Shown piece by piece: positions 10,976 to 21,416 of a DNA stretch of 64,000 nucleotides. How positions within the stretch are numbered: position 1 is the first letter of the stretch; each line of letters begins with the position of its first letter. The DNA is taken from positions 3,596,001-3,660,000 of the forward strand of contig JBANDB010000001.1 in assembly GCA_037576215.1 (NCBI GenBank), read 5' to 3'. The position numbers and the translations under genes were made by a program. The notes below the pieces were generated by a model, which did not search any database, was not told where the DNA came from, and was given only the letters and a program-made list of their open reading frames with translations. Origin of the DNA: Armillaria gallica. Lineage: Eukaryota; Basidiomycota; Agaricomycetes; Agaricales; Physalacriaceae.

Positions 10976-13900
10976 CTACTTCGTTGCCCCACCAATAGAG
11001 GTAGCAACAATAGCTTTCCGAGGCTCCAATTTGTATTTCTGTTTGGCTTTAGCTTGATGCTTCTTGATTCTTATCTTGCATTTCTCGCACAGAGTACCTT
11101 GAACGTTCCCTGGTATTGTGCGGTTACATGATTTGTTGTTCGCACACGCACGCTACTCATATTGTCAATGGCCATAGTAGATACATTAATAAAGAATTTT
11201 GCACTCACAGCGGGAAACGTCGTCGGTTCGTTGTCCGCAGGGGCTGGCCTGGGATTTGATGGGAGATTCTCGACGACAGGTGCCGCTGGTATTGTTTGAA
11301 GTTCCAAAGAGTCCATAGAGACTTCCTTAGTAGCCGGCTCCTTCATGAACCGGTTAGTGAGAGTCGTGGATGACGGAGCTGGGGCGCCTCGAGGAACTTG
11401 GATAAGTATATTTAACTCGCCATCCACAGCCTTTCTTTTCCGAACTTTGGCCTGATTACAACAAAAATTGTTACTATACCGGTCATCAGAGAGGTATAAA
11501 GACTCACATCTGGATTGTAATAATTGAATGACCTATTCTGAGAGGTCGACGCCTGAACGGCTGGATCAGTGATAAGAGGTGGTTCGGTCGACATTGAGGT
11601 GTAAGGTGATGGTCGGAACACATTGTGGTGAGGATGAGGCGGGGGATGTGGTATGGCTGTCGGCAAATTTCCGGACTGAGCGGTAGGCAATGTTAGCTGT
11701 GTAGAGTTTGAGGAGGCCGGCGAGTTTGAGGACGCAGCAAGCTTTGTTTGAGGTGACGATTGCTTAACACTCGACGTCTTCGTCGAGCTTGAGGGCTGCG
11801 ACGACGACTGTTGAACTGTTTGAGCAGGAGTCGGAATAAAGGGCCCTGGGGGTACCGGTGCTGAGACTGATGAAGATCCCGCGACAGGACGAGAATATGA
11901 CGGATAATGACCTGCACCATAAGGAGGGTAATAACGAGATGGATATGGGTATTGGGAAGGAGGTATTGGGTACGGCGGTGGGTATGGATACGGGTAGGGA
12001 TGCATATATGGCTGAGCATTTGCGTACACGGGGTATTCCCCTGACCCAGCAGGTGCGGGTGGCGGCATACCATAAGGATAGGGTGGTATATAATACGGGT
12101 AAGGATATTGGGCATGCATCGGAGGGGGGTACGGGTAAGCAATAGGATGAGAAGTATCAGGATGATGCTGGGACGACGTTGACGTTGATGCTTTCGGTGC
12201 GGGAGCGGGCGTGGTTGGGGGTATAGGTGACGTGGAAACCCCATCTGTTTTCTTTTTCCGCTTCTTACGTGCAGGCGGGACGCCGTCATTGGTAGCAGAA
12301 GGTATGGGTTCACCAACAGTAGGCGTAAAAAGCGTCACTTCTTTGCCGGTGGTCTAAGTTATGATGATTCCTTAGTGAGTGAATCCAGTGCAAAAGAACG
12401 AGATTAGTTTACCTGTTTCGGTGATTCGTTGGGACCCTGCCTTTCCGTATTATGGTCAATGGCTGGCGTAGTAGGTGCTGCTGTGATTGAATCCGCTTCG
12501 TTTACGACTTCAACTGCACCCGGGGCAGAAAGCTCAGGATTTGGTTCAACGCCATTAAGAAACAAACTGCGGGGTTCTTCTACATTTGGTGTCAAACAGC
12601 CCATAGGACTTTCGCCAGCTTTTGCAATCGACTGATTTGCGTTCTCTCCGCTATCAATCAATGCATCTCCGGTACTAGACAAGTTAGCCATGTCCGCATC
12701 AATGCCGCTGGTTCCAGCGACTGGGGTATGCACGGAGGGCGAAGCGGAAGCGGTTGCATCAGTCTGTGCTTGAAGCCGCCAAGCTTTCTCCGCATTCCTC
12801 AATTCCTGTTCAACTTCTGCTCGGTGCCGTGCTTGCAGGGCCTTCCTTTGCACTCTGCAGGGATCGCACATACGCCACCGAACACCAGGGCCAATAAGAT
12901 TGTGACAGTCTTTGGCGGTGCAGCTATAAGACCTCCTTCCCTAGATTGATGTTAGACATGTAAAACGAGTGTATATCACGAATTCACAAACCTCTTTGTC
13001 GGGAATAAATGGAATACTTGAAAGGTCCGTTTCTGATTCCGCGCCAATGTCTTCAATCTTTTCGTCCTCTGGATCCATACTATCATCCCTGCCTTGCTCA
13101 AATGTCTCGCCTATCGAACCCTCTGGAGGTCCGGCGGATTTGACCACCTTTTCCCTGACTCGCTTGAGTTTGCTGTGATGCCGGTTCTGAAGCCTGTGTT
13201 GCTCACAGCGTTTGAACATATAATGCCCTGGAAGAATCTTGTGACAATGAGAAACAGTACACATTCGGGGAGGGAGGACGGGCACAGGTGGGAAGAAATG
13301 GTTCACTGCAGCTGCCGCGGGCTGGTCAGCAGCAGTAGAGGAAGTTGAGACTAAGGGGGATCCGATGGGTTGCTGGCTTCCTGTTGCTCTTATTAAGGTT
13401 GCAGGAGAAAGAGACGAGTACGCCGTCAAGAGGCCTGTGATGTCCTGAGGTACAGTTACTTTTTCGTCGATGATTGACATCTCCCATGCCTGGAGATCTT
13501 CCGGAGATTCACTCAAAGGCTACAGAAGCATAAGTTCTGTGATAGAATTGTAAATAAAGCAAGCTTACAGCCAATCCTGCGTTCTTCCGTCTTTCATCTT
13601 CCACTTCTCTCAGCGTCTCTAGCTCTTGTTCAAAGGCTGCACGTTCAGCCTTCCATTTAGCGCGCTTGGTGATACCGTAAGAGCGATAACGATTGCGACA
13701 TGGTTCACACATCTTATATGCATAAGAACCTAAGTTGACTTTTAACGACTAAAATAGCAAGTCTCCGAATGTGCATACCGGCAATTATTGTTTTGCATCC
13801 CTTCACTGAACAAAATCTGGGGGGAAGAGAAGGAGTTCCGTCCTCATTGGTCGTTGGGACTTCCGGTAACACTACAGAAGGCGCACGCCGCTTGCGCTTC

Positions 13901-14615
13901 TTAGGGGGCGGCTCCGGCGGTGGATCACGATAATACGAAGTCCTGGGTTCCAAGGGTTCGCCTTCGCTGTATTCGTTGGTTGGCGGCTTGTAGTGGGTGC
14001 TGGACTTCGTAGGCGCAGGAAGTGTCAAGGCACCAGCCAGTTCAGAGCTGGAACTGTTTGACTGTGACCTGAACAAGCGAGGGTCGATAGTACTGGCATC
14101 CCACGAGCTAGATGTGCCGGGCTGTGAAAGGGCTTCAGAGGCGAACGCCGCAGTGAATGTCTGTGGCGGTGGATCCATGGGCTCAATGCTCTGACTGTCG
14201 GGCTACATAGAATAAGGGTTACATTCAGTGTACAAAAAAGCCGACATACCTGGTTGTCTTCCTCATTTACGCTTGCATTCCCTGGCATCCAAGCAGTCGA
14301 TCCCGGAATTTGCTCAATGGGTATGATGGTCTGCCCGGATATTGCTGCCTTCTCGAGCTTCCTCCTTGCGCGCTTTGTCGACGCATATCTTCGATGCTGT
14401 TGGCCAAGGCGTTATACGAGTTTCGCATCGTCGGCTGTCGCGGGACATACCTTACCCCTACATGACTCACACATCTTGTTTGGGGAATTTGCATCGAGCA
14501 TCTGCCCGCATCCTCTGACTGTGCATCGTCGCTGAGCTGAATATTGTAGGTCCAAGTTGGATTCGAGGGATTCCGAAGGGAATTTATAGCCGTAGAAATC
14601 ACCAGACTCGTCCAT
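10976..14615 (-). CDS. large protein with five Cys4-type zinc modules and basic helices
   Basis: Nine exons join with matching phase: 14615-14451, 14396-14250, 14202-13779, 13729-13569, 13519-12992, 12940-12413, 12353-11508, 11451-11209 and 11152-10976, giving 1,072 residues. Five modules follow C-x4(5)-C-x12-C-x2-[CH] and lead into a basic, probably helical stretch: CTVRGC..MCESC, CSVKGC..MCEPC, CTVSHC..RCEQH, CTAKDC..MCDPC and CANNKSC..LCEKC. The x12 spacing is the same in all five. Between the modules lie long Ser/Pro/Glu-rich linkers, two lysine-arginine clusters of nuclear-signal type (PPKKRKRR, ARKKRKKK) and a Tyr-Pro repeat. I know of no named domain with this spacing. A nuclear, nucleic-acid-binding role is inferred from the zinc-like modules and basic helices. 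The start MDESGDFYGY is the first ATG before module 1. Confidence 0.85.
11920..12150 (-). repeat. Tyr-Pro tandem repeat region inside the five-module gene
   Basis: The coding strand carries repeats of TAYCC-type units that translate to runs such as YPYPPP, QYPYPYYIPPYPYG and HPYPYPYPPPYPIPP. This low-complexity, aromatic-proline block lies between modules 4 and 5. Such blocks are typical of disordered, phase-separating or RNA-polymerase-associated proteins, but here the role is unknown. Confidence 0.75.
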
Positions 14616-14712
14616 GCCAGACTCGTAGTGACCAGACGAAACAAGATTTCCTTTTCGATTGCGACCAATTCATTGTCAGAATGATACAAGTACAAATAGT
14701 TAACTGATGAGT

Positions 14713-16241
14713 CTACACATTGCCAACAGATTGACGGTTCTGAACTGGCCTTTCCAGCACTGACGTACAGCCAGCCCCGGACGGTAATACCAGATTTCTC
14801 AGCCCCGGACGCTCTGTATGCGGTATCAGTCCTTGGGCCGTCTCGCTGCTCTTGAACTCAAAGTGGGAATTTCCGATCTTAAGCGGCGTCATCCAGACGC
14901 GCATGATATCCTGCCAGTCGTTTAGTTCGTTCAATTGCATCATCATAGAACAGACTAACCGCTTGGCTGCCGAAAATGACTACACCAAAGTTGGGTACTA
15001 GTGCAAGCTTCAATGCCAAGAATGGTGTCCACATCTCACCCAACTTACCCAACGCCAGAACGATGTCAAATGCCGAGCCCTGTCTATTGGTAAAGACCCA
15101 GATCGCACTGACGCTATAATTTCTCGGGCTCAGTCGTCTGTTCATTGAGAAGAGAAGCTTTCTTACATCAAAGCCAACAATCCGACTAAACCGAACGTCA
15201 CCACTCGAACGGCCGCCGCCGCGTATTCCGTGCTAGATCCCAGTCTTCTACGATTACGGTATAACTGAACGACCACGAACGCTATTCGATCGTCACTCAG
15301 TTTGACAAGCATCTCTGCAAAAGGTCCGATAACATACCTGAAATGGTAATAACTCCCAGGGTGGATATAACAACGACCAGTGACGACACTTTGGATCTAC
15401 ACCGAACTTGAGGACATCGACCGAGAGACCCGGAACATGATGATCATACGGTATATGTGATTTGACATCGCAATAGGTTCCGTTCAATGCCTTGCGAACC
15501 AATTGAGGCTGTTTGATACCAGACTATGAGGAGTGAGAAGAAATAGTCACAGTGCAAACGGTCTGGAACGCACGACCAAAATCCCAACAAAAATCCCAAA
15601 CCAGATCAGGTAAGGACCTAGTAAAAGCTTTGGACTGCGAATATGGCCTAGTTCCATCAGACAAAGGACAACGTACCGCCAATCTCATACTGAGGGCATC
15701 CGCTCGTACGGGTGAACCGTCAAGAGAGGACCTCATATGGGTGTGCATCTGGGAAAAGTTATTCACCAGCCTGGTCTGCTCTATTGCCAAGGGCACATCG
15801 CTCACATAGAAAGCCAATGAGAATGTTGTACAACCCGTCCTGCAGCAGGTTCAGGGCATGCACACCAGTGGCGAAAAGATCACTCACAGAGGAGGAGCCG
15901 CATAAATCAGAGCCGCTTGAGTGACACAAAGACCAAATGTTGGCTGTGCTTCTAATGCTTGTCCAGCAATAGCAAGGAGAATGTATGAAATGCAGGACAT
16001 TATCCAAGACACACAGAAACTGAACCATGTAATATGGCGCTGAACACGGTGGGATAGGAAGGCTGTCGATGCGATGAGAAAAAAACTCGCAGCGCCCAAG
16101 ATTTCGAGGGCGTCGAACGCGTGGATAATGGAGTCCTGAACCTCCATTACAGTGTCGTCGGTGCCTGGTGTGAGAGGTGAGCAAATTTATAGATGTGTAT
16201 TGACGGAACTTACGGTGTTCGATGCTTAAGCCTGCCGCCAT
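14713..16241 (-). CDS. multi-span membrane protein, GPCR-like, paralogue of 8742-10099
   Basis: The gene starts MAAGLSIEHR at 16241. A short first exon (16241-16214) joins in phase to the exon at 16164. Conserved blocks in order are ITWFSFCVSWIMSCISY, LCVTQAALIYAAP, TGCTTFSLAFYVSDV, then after an intron LLLGPYLIWFGIFVGILVV, then ALNGTYCDVKSHIPYD, LYRNRRRLGSS.. with AVRVVTFGLVGLLALM, PNFGVVIFGSQ, and finally DIMRVWMTPL with a hydrophilic tail ending at 14713. They match the plus-strand gene at 8.7-10.1 kb block by block, including the loop before IP and the FG..Q..DI.R.W ending. About seven transmembrane segments with a cytosolic tail are expected. A sensing role is a guess from the topology. 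Exons between 15530 and 14960 are only approximate. Confidence 0.72.
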
Positions 16242-17015
16242 GAACAAATGTCAGCGCAAAGCTCGTAATAAAGAGAGATGGACTGTGAGGGAACTTGAAG
16301 CTCGAGTTGAAGGAAAGAAGGAATGGAAGTCCCGATGATAGTGTGAAAATACATCAAGTAGATCTGGTCCATCATGCAACCTGATGCGGGCGGGGTCAAC
16401 GGTCGAGGGGCGTAACTTTGCGGCTGAGAATGCGAGGTGGCTATTCATTAACAATGCCTAGCCGAGAATAGGTTTATTGACCTGCGCTCCCGGCGCAACT
16501 GGGAGAGAAGTCTTATGGTTCCGGGCGCTTATGTGTAAAGAGAAGTCTGCGCCATAATGCTCAGAAGATTATCAGTCGAAAGGGAATCGTGTGGTGTACA
16601 GGCCGACTTTGACAGAGCCCCTCTAAGAATTGAGACCAGACAGACAGACAACAGACTGAGGACCAGGGAGAAAAGGGGATTCTGAGGGTAAGCGCTTAGG
16701 TGCTGTCATGTCGGTGTACGGTCAAGACGGAACACCTGATCACAGCTGATGAAAAGGTACACGGGCGATATGGGCGGCTTGATTCGGAAGTTGGACCTTA
16801 CGGCAGGTCCTACTCTGCCATGGAACACTGCATCGAATATTGTTCAACTTCATCAATGATCCAGCAGATATATTCTCAGCGAGTAACTATTTACAAACCT
16901 TCGTGATAGCAGACACAGCAACAACACTGACAGTAAATCGAAAAGCTGAGCATCTGATTGTGGATGACAGTTAGGCTTGCTAACAACTAACAGGCATTGA
17001 TAGAACTTACTGAAA
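16242..17015. other. intergenic region
   Basis: This region contains the upstream region of the 16241 gene and the 3' side of the 17016 gene. Only short overlapping ORFs occur. I see no gene or repeat. Confidence 0.6.
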
Positions 17016-17834
17016 TTATGACGCGTCCTTTGAGTTGAGGTGATGCAGGCACCGAACAACAATGCCAATGCCGTTCTCAACATCGCCGATATCCTCTTGT
17101 ACGACTCTTGACAAGATTGCAGTCATTTTATCGGGATGCCACCGCAATAAAGAATTCCTGATCCGTTCCTTCCTGGTCACGACGCAGCCTCTCACTCTCA
17201 AATCGCCCAGCAAGAGGTCCTCAACCTTTGCCACCGTGATGTCATCTAGCTTTAGCGGTGTATGACTTGGATCCTTTGACAGTGGGGAAGAAGACACGGC
17301 AGTGACCGGCCACGGTATGTCTGAAAACCGAAGGGGACTGTTGGAGGACACCAGATCCTGCCATGCTTTCTCATAAGCGTTCCAGCGGTTAACTAGGCTT
17401 TCCTCAAGATCCCGGAGTTTCAGCTCCTCCCGAATCGCGTTCGTCCTGGCGTAGTCCCTGTTTCCATCAGCATCCCGGAGTAAACCACCGTTCCGCACCC
17501 AGTTCTCCTCCCCTCGAAGCGCCTCGGCCTTCTCTGCAGCTCTACGCAATTCAGCCTGCTGTTTCAGCCCCTCGAGATACTCGTTAGCGATCTGCTCATC
17601 ATGTGGCATTTGCTCATCAACGACCACTGGCGCAGGCGACGGCGCGAATAAGTTGGCAGCCTGGGTTGTCGGCCCTTGTGGAAAAGCGAAGTATCCGAGT
17701 CTGTGCTGCTGCGAGGCAGTGGGACGTCGCTGGTCGGGTTTAGCCTTTGGAGGCGTTGAAAAGAGACCTGCAGTGGGCGGCATATACGTTTGGATTGCAG
17801 AACCAAAGGAAGAAGGTGGAGGTGGTGAAAACAT
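17016..17834 (-). CDS. protein with C-terminal RWHPD (J-like) domain
   Basis: An uninterrupted ORF of 272 residues starts MFSPPPPSSFGSAIQ. Residues 1-95 are Pro/Gln-rich and disordered. Residues 95-160 are a charged helix (LKQQAELRRAAEKAEALRG and following). The last about 110 residues form a compact domain with FSDIPWPV, a helix around KLDDITVAKVEDLLL and the signature RIRNSLLRWHPDKM. The HPD triplet after a basic helix recalls J domains that bind Hsp70 and the NFKBIL1-type domain, but the order of helices differs from a classical DnaJ domain. The same domain ends the large protein at 39902-43497. Function is unknown. An Hsp70 link is inferred from HPD only. Confidence 0.8.
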   Translation of the reverse strand: MFSPPPPSSFGSAIQTYMPPTAGLFSTPPKAKPDQRRPTASQQHRLGYFAFPQGPTTQAANLFAPSPAPVVVDEQMPHDEQIANEYLEGLKQQAELRRAAEKAEALRGEENWVRNGGLLRDADGNRDYARTNAIREELKLRDLEESLVNRWNAYEKAWQDLVSSNSPLRFSDIPWPVTAVSSSPLSKDPSHTPLKLDDITVAKVEDLLLGDLRVRGCVVTRKERIRNSLLRWHPDKMTAILSRVVQEDIGDVENGIGIVVRCLHHLNSKDAS

Positions 17835-19590
17835 GGTAAACCTTGGAAGTCGTAAGTTGCGACAATGAACGGAGTTTTCAATGAATTCCTTACTGTTGCA
17901 AGTGGCGGGTCAACTTATCTGAAGCATTTTCTCACGGCTGCCCTGTTGGGTTCGGCGGACTCGGGCCGGCAGTCACTAGGTTACTGCCAAACGTCGACGC
18001 CGTAGTAAGAACTATCTCTCTTCCTCGACGCGTCTCTACGTGTTTTCTCGCGTTTAACAAAGGTATTTCTTTTCTGGACTTACGGGACTAAGGAAATTAG
18101 AACAAAAAATGTCCGAATCTTCCTAGCCGGTCACGGTACTCGAATATTTGCTGCGATTCCTTTAAAGACTGACACGAGGTACTGAATGGCGAGGAGTTCT
18201 CAGATTGCACTGCTATCCGACACTGATGCTCACAATTAAACTGCAATCTCTGCTTTTCCATCGCAGATATTGTAGGAGCTGATATACCGAGATTTCTCCT
18301 TGATTCCCTCCGTCATTCTTATCGATATCGAGGCCCATCGGTGAGATTCCCGCGACTACGCACACGACCAGAGTCAAGTGCTCAATTAATCGGCAGCTTT
18401 ATGTTACGACAAACTCCCATTCAATCTGTGGCCGCTGTGCGCAACAACTTCACCATTCCTGAAAGTCCTGCTTGATTCTATCGCTATCAAAACTAGGCAG
18501 GTATTTCCATATAATCTAGAATCTTGCCGGGTACTTATGCTGATACATGTGCTATCTTCAGGCTACAAGGTTTATGGGGAATCCATGTTGCATCCCGCAT
18601 AACGATCAGACACTTTACTTGAAGTATATTAATGGATCTGTTTTGACAAGGCAGGCTGCGACGAATCAAAGAGTTCATGTTTTTGGTGTTACATGCGAAC
18701 AACGTTAACGGGCGCAGTCGTTCTTCCGGCATGGTCATTTATCCTGTATTTATAGATACTTGTCAATCTTTCAAGAGCGCTAAAAATGCGCTCTCACATA
18801 TGGACGTGTGTATCGTCTCATTAAGTCCACTCACTAGTATCTGGAGGCTCAGTGGGGCTTTGAAGTCCGATACCTGTTGGAAATCGAACGGCAACCGGCC
18901 CGCCAAGTGCGCTCCTCTTCTAACTCGTACCATCATCGTCTCTCTATGTATCTATCTCGCTCTTTGCAACTGCCAAGGCGATACGGTACCGTGGCGGGCT
19001 CTTAAAAGGGCCATAACGCCTCAACGTTCAACTGTCATGCATGTTCATGTCTGGAAGCGTGACGCCAAGGGTTGGAACTTGAAGGTCTGAAATGCCCCGC
19101 CGGGACTGCGTATCTTGACTTGGACTTGGACGTTGACGAAAGGCAATACGTCTGCTCAGGTCTGCTTACTACTTGATATCATGGAATTCAAAATCAGACG
19201 TGCTCGAGACTCAGCTTCAAAGCCATTCAAAGCGTGTTACATTTGAGGTACGTACACGTGCTCGGCGAAATCATTTGACTTATGCAGCTTGCCATTTTAG
19301 ACCTCTTCTTTGGACGCTGACGTAAATTGCCTTGCGAGAGGCTCTTCACAAGAGTCCTGGTTTCTGACACTCAGCGCCTTTGGATGGCACAGGCTTGCAC
19401 CAGTCAAAGTTGGAAAATATTTGAGTGGTGCATCATTTCCATGGTCACCCGAGGGCCAGCAGTACGTTGCAGTATGTATCCTTGCTGGCCGCCGAGCCAA
19501 TGGGCCGCAGCAACACGTGTGAAATTTCCGGATCAGAGGGACCCTTCTATTCGGACTTTTCCAACATGTTGGTTGATTCCTTTCGCTTGA
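17835..19590. other. 1.75 kb without a recognisable gene
   Basis: The longest ORF (18677-19090, plus) has biased, non-protein-like composition and no domain. There are no inverted ends or tandem repeats that I can see. The right end is presumably the promoter of the DUF7330 gene. Confidence 0.55.
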
Positions 19591-20786
19591 ATGGCTCTCT
19601 CTCCGACCAACATGACACGTCTGTCAGTCGAACGCGTTCCTCCTCCAATCTACACCTCTGACCAGCCAGACTCTTCTCTTTCGCCAATATCGGAGAGTTT
19701 TCATGACAGTCCCAGCGCCAGTGGATGCGAGAGTCTGGTATCGGCTACTAGTCGACCATCTACCCCTTCACCGAGACCACAGAGCTATCTGCCAGAGTTG
19801 GCGCAGTCGCCGCGTGCGACGCCGCGTGTTCAGTCTCCTTCTACATCCGAGATACAACTATATCCGTCGGCCCAAACTCTTGCGTTGACCTCTCAAGGTT
19901 ACATTCTCACATACCCACCCCAATCCCCACAATCCCAGGCACATATATCGATACAGACACAACCGCCGCCTCCCCCTTCCACCAGCGGACACGACACTGC
20001 CACTCTTGTTCCCGGAAAACGCCCGGTCTCCAGCTCACCAACCAAATTAAATGCAACCAATTATGCGTGCATATACCGCAAAAATCCCACCCATCGACGC
20101 ATGTTTTCGCGCTCTGACTCTTCAATAAAAGGGACGTTTACTGTCAATCCATTCTTAAAAATTCCTGCGGAGATCCTACCGCCTCTGCGGCGGAACGAGA
20201 CAGAGGTCGATCGGAAAAATCTCAGGCTAGAGGTGGAAAACGGCGGAATTGACGTTGACCTATATATCGTCGGTGAACCACCTCTGAATACGTATGCTCC
20301 AATTCCTCGGACCACCATACACCTCGGGTTATTTGGTGCTAAAGATAATTCGGGAACATTCCCGATCGTTGCTAGAATCGTAAGCCCCCCTTCGCTTCTC
20401 TTCAAAAAGAATTCGATTCTTATGTATTTACGCCACCCACGTTCCAGCACACGCCCAATCCCAACCGCCCGGCATTTCATCTGACCGCCAAGGCGCTCGA
20501 TGGCTTCGTGCTTTTCCACATTCCTCGTTCATACCACGGTATAATTGCCATCAACTGTAGTGCCGGTGACCTGAACAATCACATTGCGTTATCGATCGGG
20601 ATGTATGATGGCTCGACGATCTTATCTGAAACAGGACAAACGAGAAGCTATTTTGTTGGTGAGATGGGAGATTGGTCGAGGGATGGGGATAAAATCGAGT
20701 TGACGATGTATAATGGCAAAGTCTTCTTGCAGTATGAGGATGAGGGGAAGAAGGATTGGTCGAGGAAGAAAGGGTGGTTATCTTGA
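19591..20786 (+). CDS. DUF7330-like protein
   Basis: Two exons, 19591-20379 and 20448-20786, join in phase 0 and give 375 residues. The N-terminal 160 residues are a Ser/Pro/Thr-rich disordered region with a run of prolines. The C-terminal part carries beta-sheet patterns typical of fungal DUF7330 proteins: RKNLRLEVENGGIDVDLYIV, PAFHLTAKALDGFVLF followed by HIPRSYHGIIAI, and SYFVGEMGDWSRDGDKIEL near the end. The DUF7330 assignment comes from memory of these signatures (IPRS, GDWS) and not from a search. The function of the family is unknown. The first ATG of the long open frame was taken as start. No signal peptide or membrane segment is visible. Confidence 0.8.
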
Positions 20787-21416
20787 TTTTTTATGAATAT
20801 GTCATAGGATTACTTTCGTACTGATATCGTTACGTATCATGTGAGCTCATTATACTACCTTCTGCCCAGTGCAGCCTTGTTTTGGCGTTTGCTTTAAAGC
20901 ATGCGTCTCTGTTGTTACTGGGCCACGTTTTATCACGGATTCGTCGATTAAGGTTGAAACTCGGTTCGCGAACGAACTGGACCGGTACTGATTAAACAAT
21001 TGAATCTGTTGGGTAGAACAAATGTTTTCCCGGTGGGAATACAACCTGATAGGCCTTTATAGCATGAGAGTGTTCGGTATTTATGGTTCTGATAGCTACA
21101 TATATGGCAATATGAGTGATAAATAATGCTTGAACAGGTGCCCTCAAAGTCATACCTGAGAACTTGAACGGTATAACCGAAGTCCTTGAAGGAACCGATT
21201 AGTTCTGTGTGTGCGAAACCTCATTCAACGGCATCGGCTCTCTGTTGTGCTTGTCCAGTCTGTAACCATTCGCAGTCTGTTTCTATACTGCTCAGCTGAT
21301 TCGCTAGACCCATGATTTCCGTATTCGAAGTAATGGACGCCAGATGCGTGCCGCTAATCACGAGGAAGCTCAGTTGGAATATGATATGGCTACATGGCAC
21401 TCCGCCCGGATAGGTT
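20787..21416. other. intergenic region between convergent genes
   Basis: AT-rich sequence between two stop codons that face each other. It holds the 3' ends of the DUF7330 and lyase genes. No ORF worth calling. Confidence 0.6.

Noticed and set aside
18677..19090. 137-codon plus-strand ORF
   Set aside because: No domain, mixed composition, no splice context. Probably chance.
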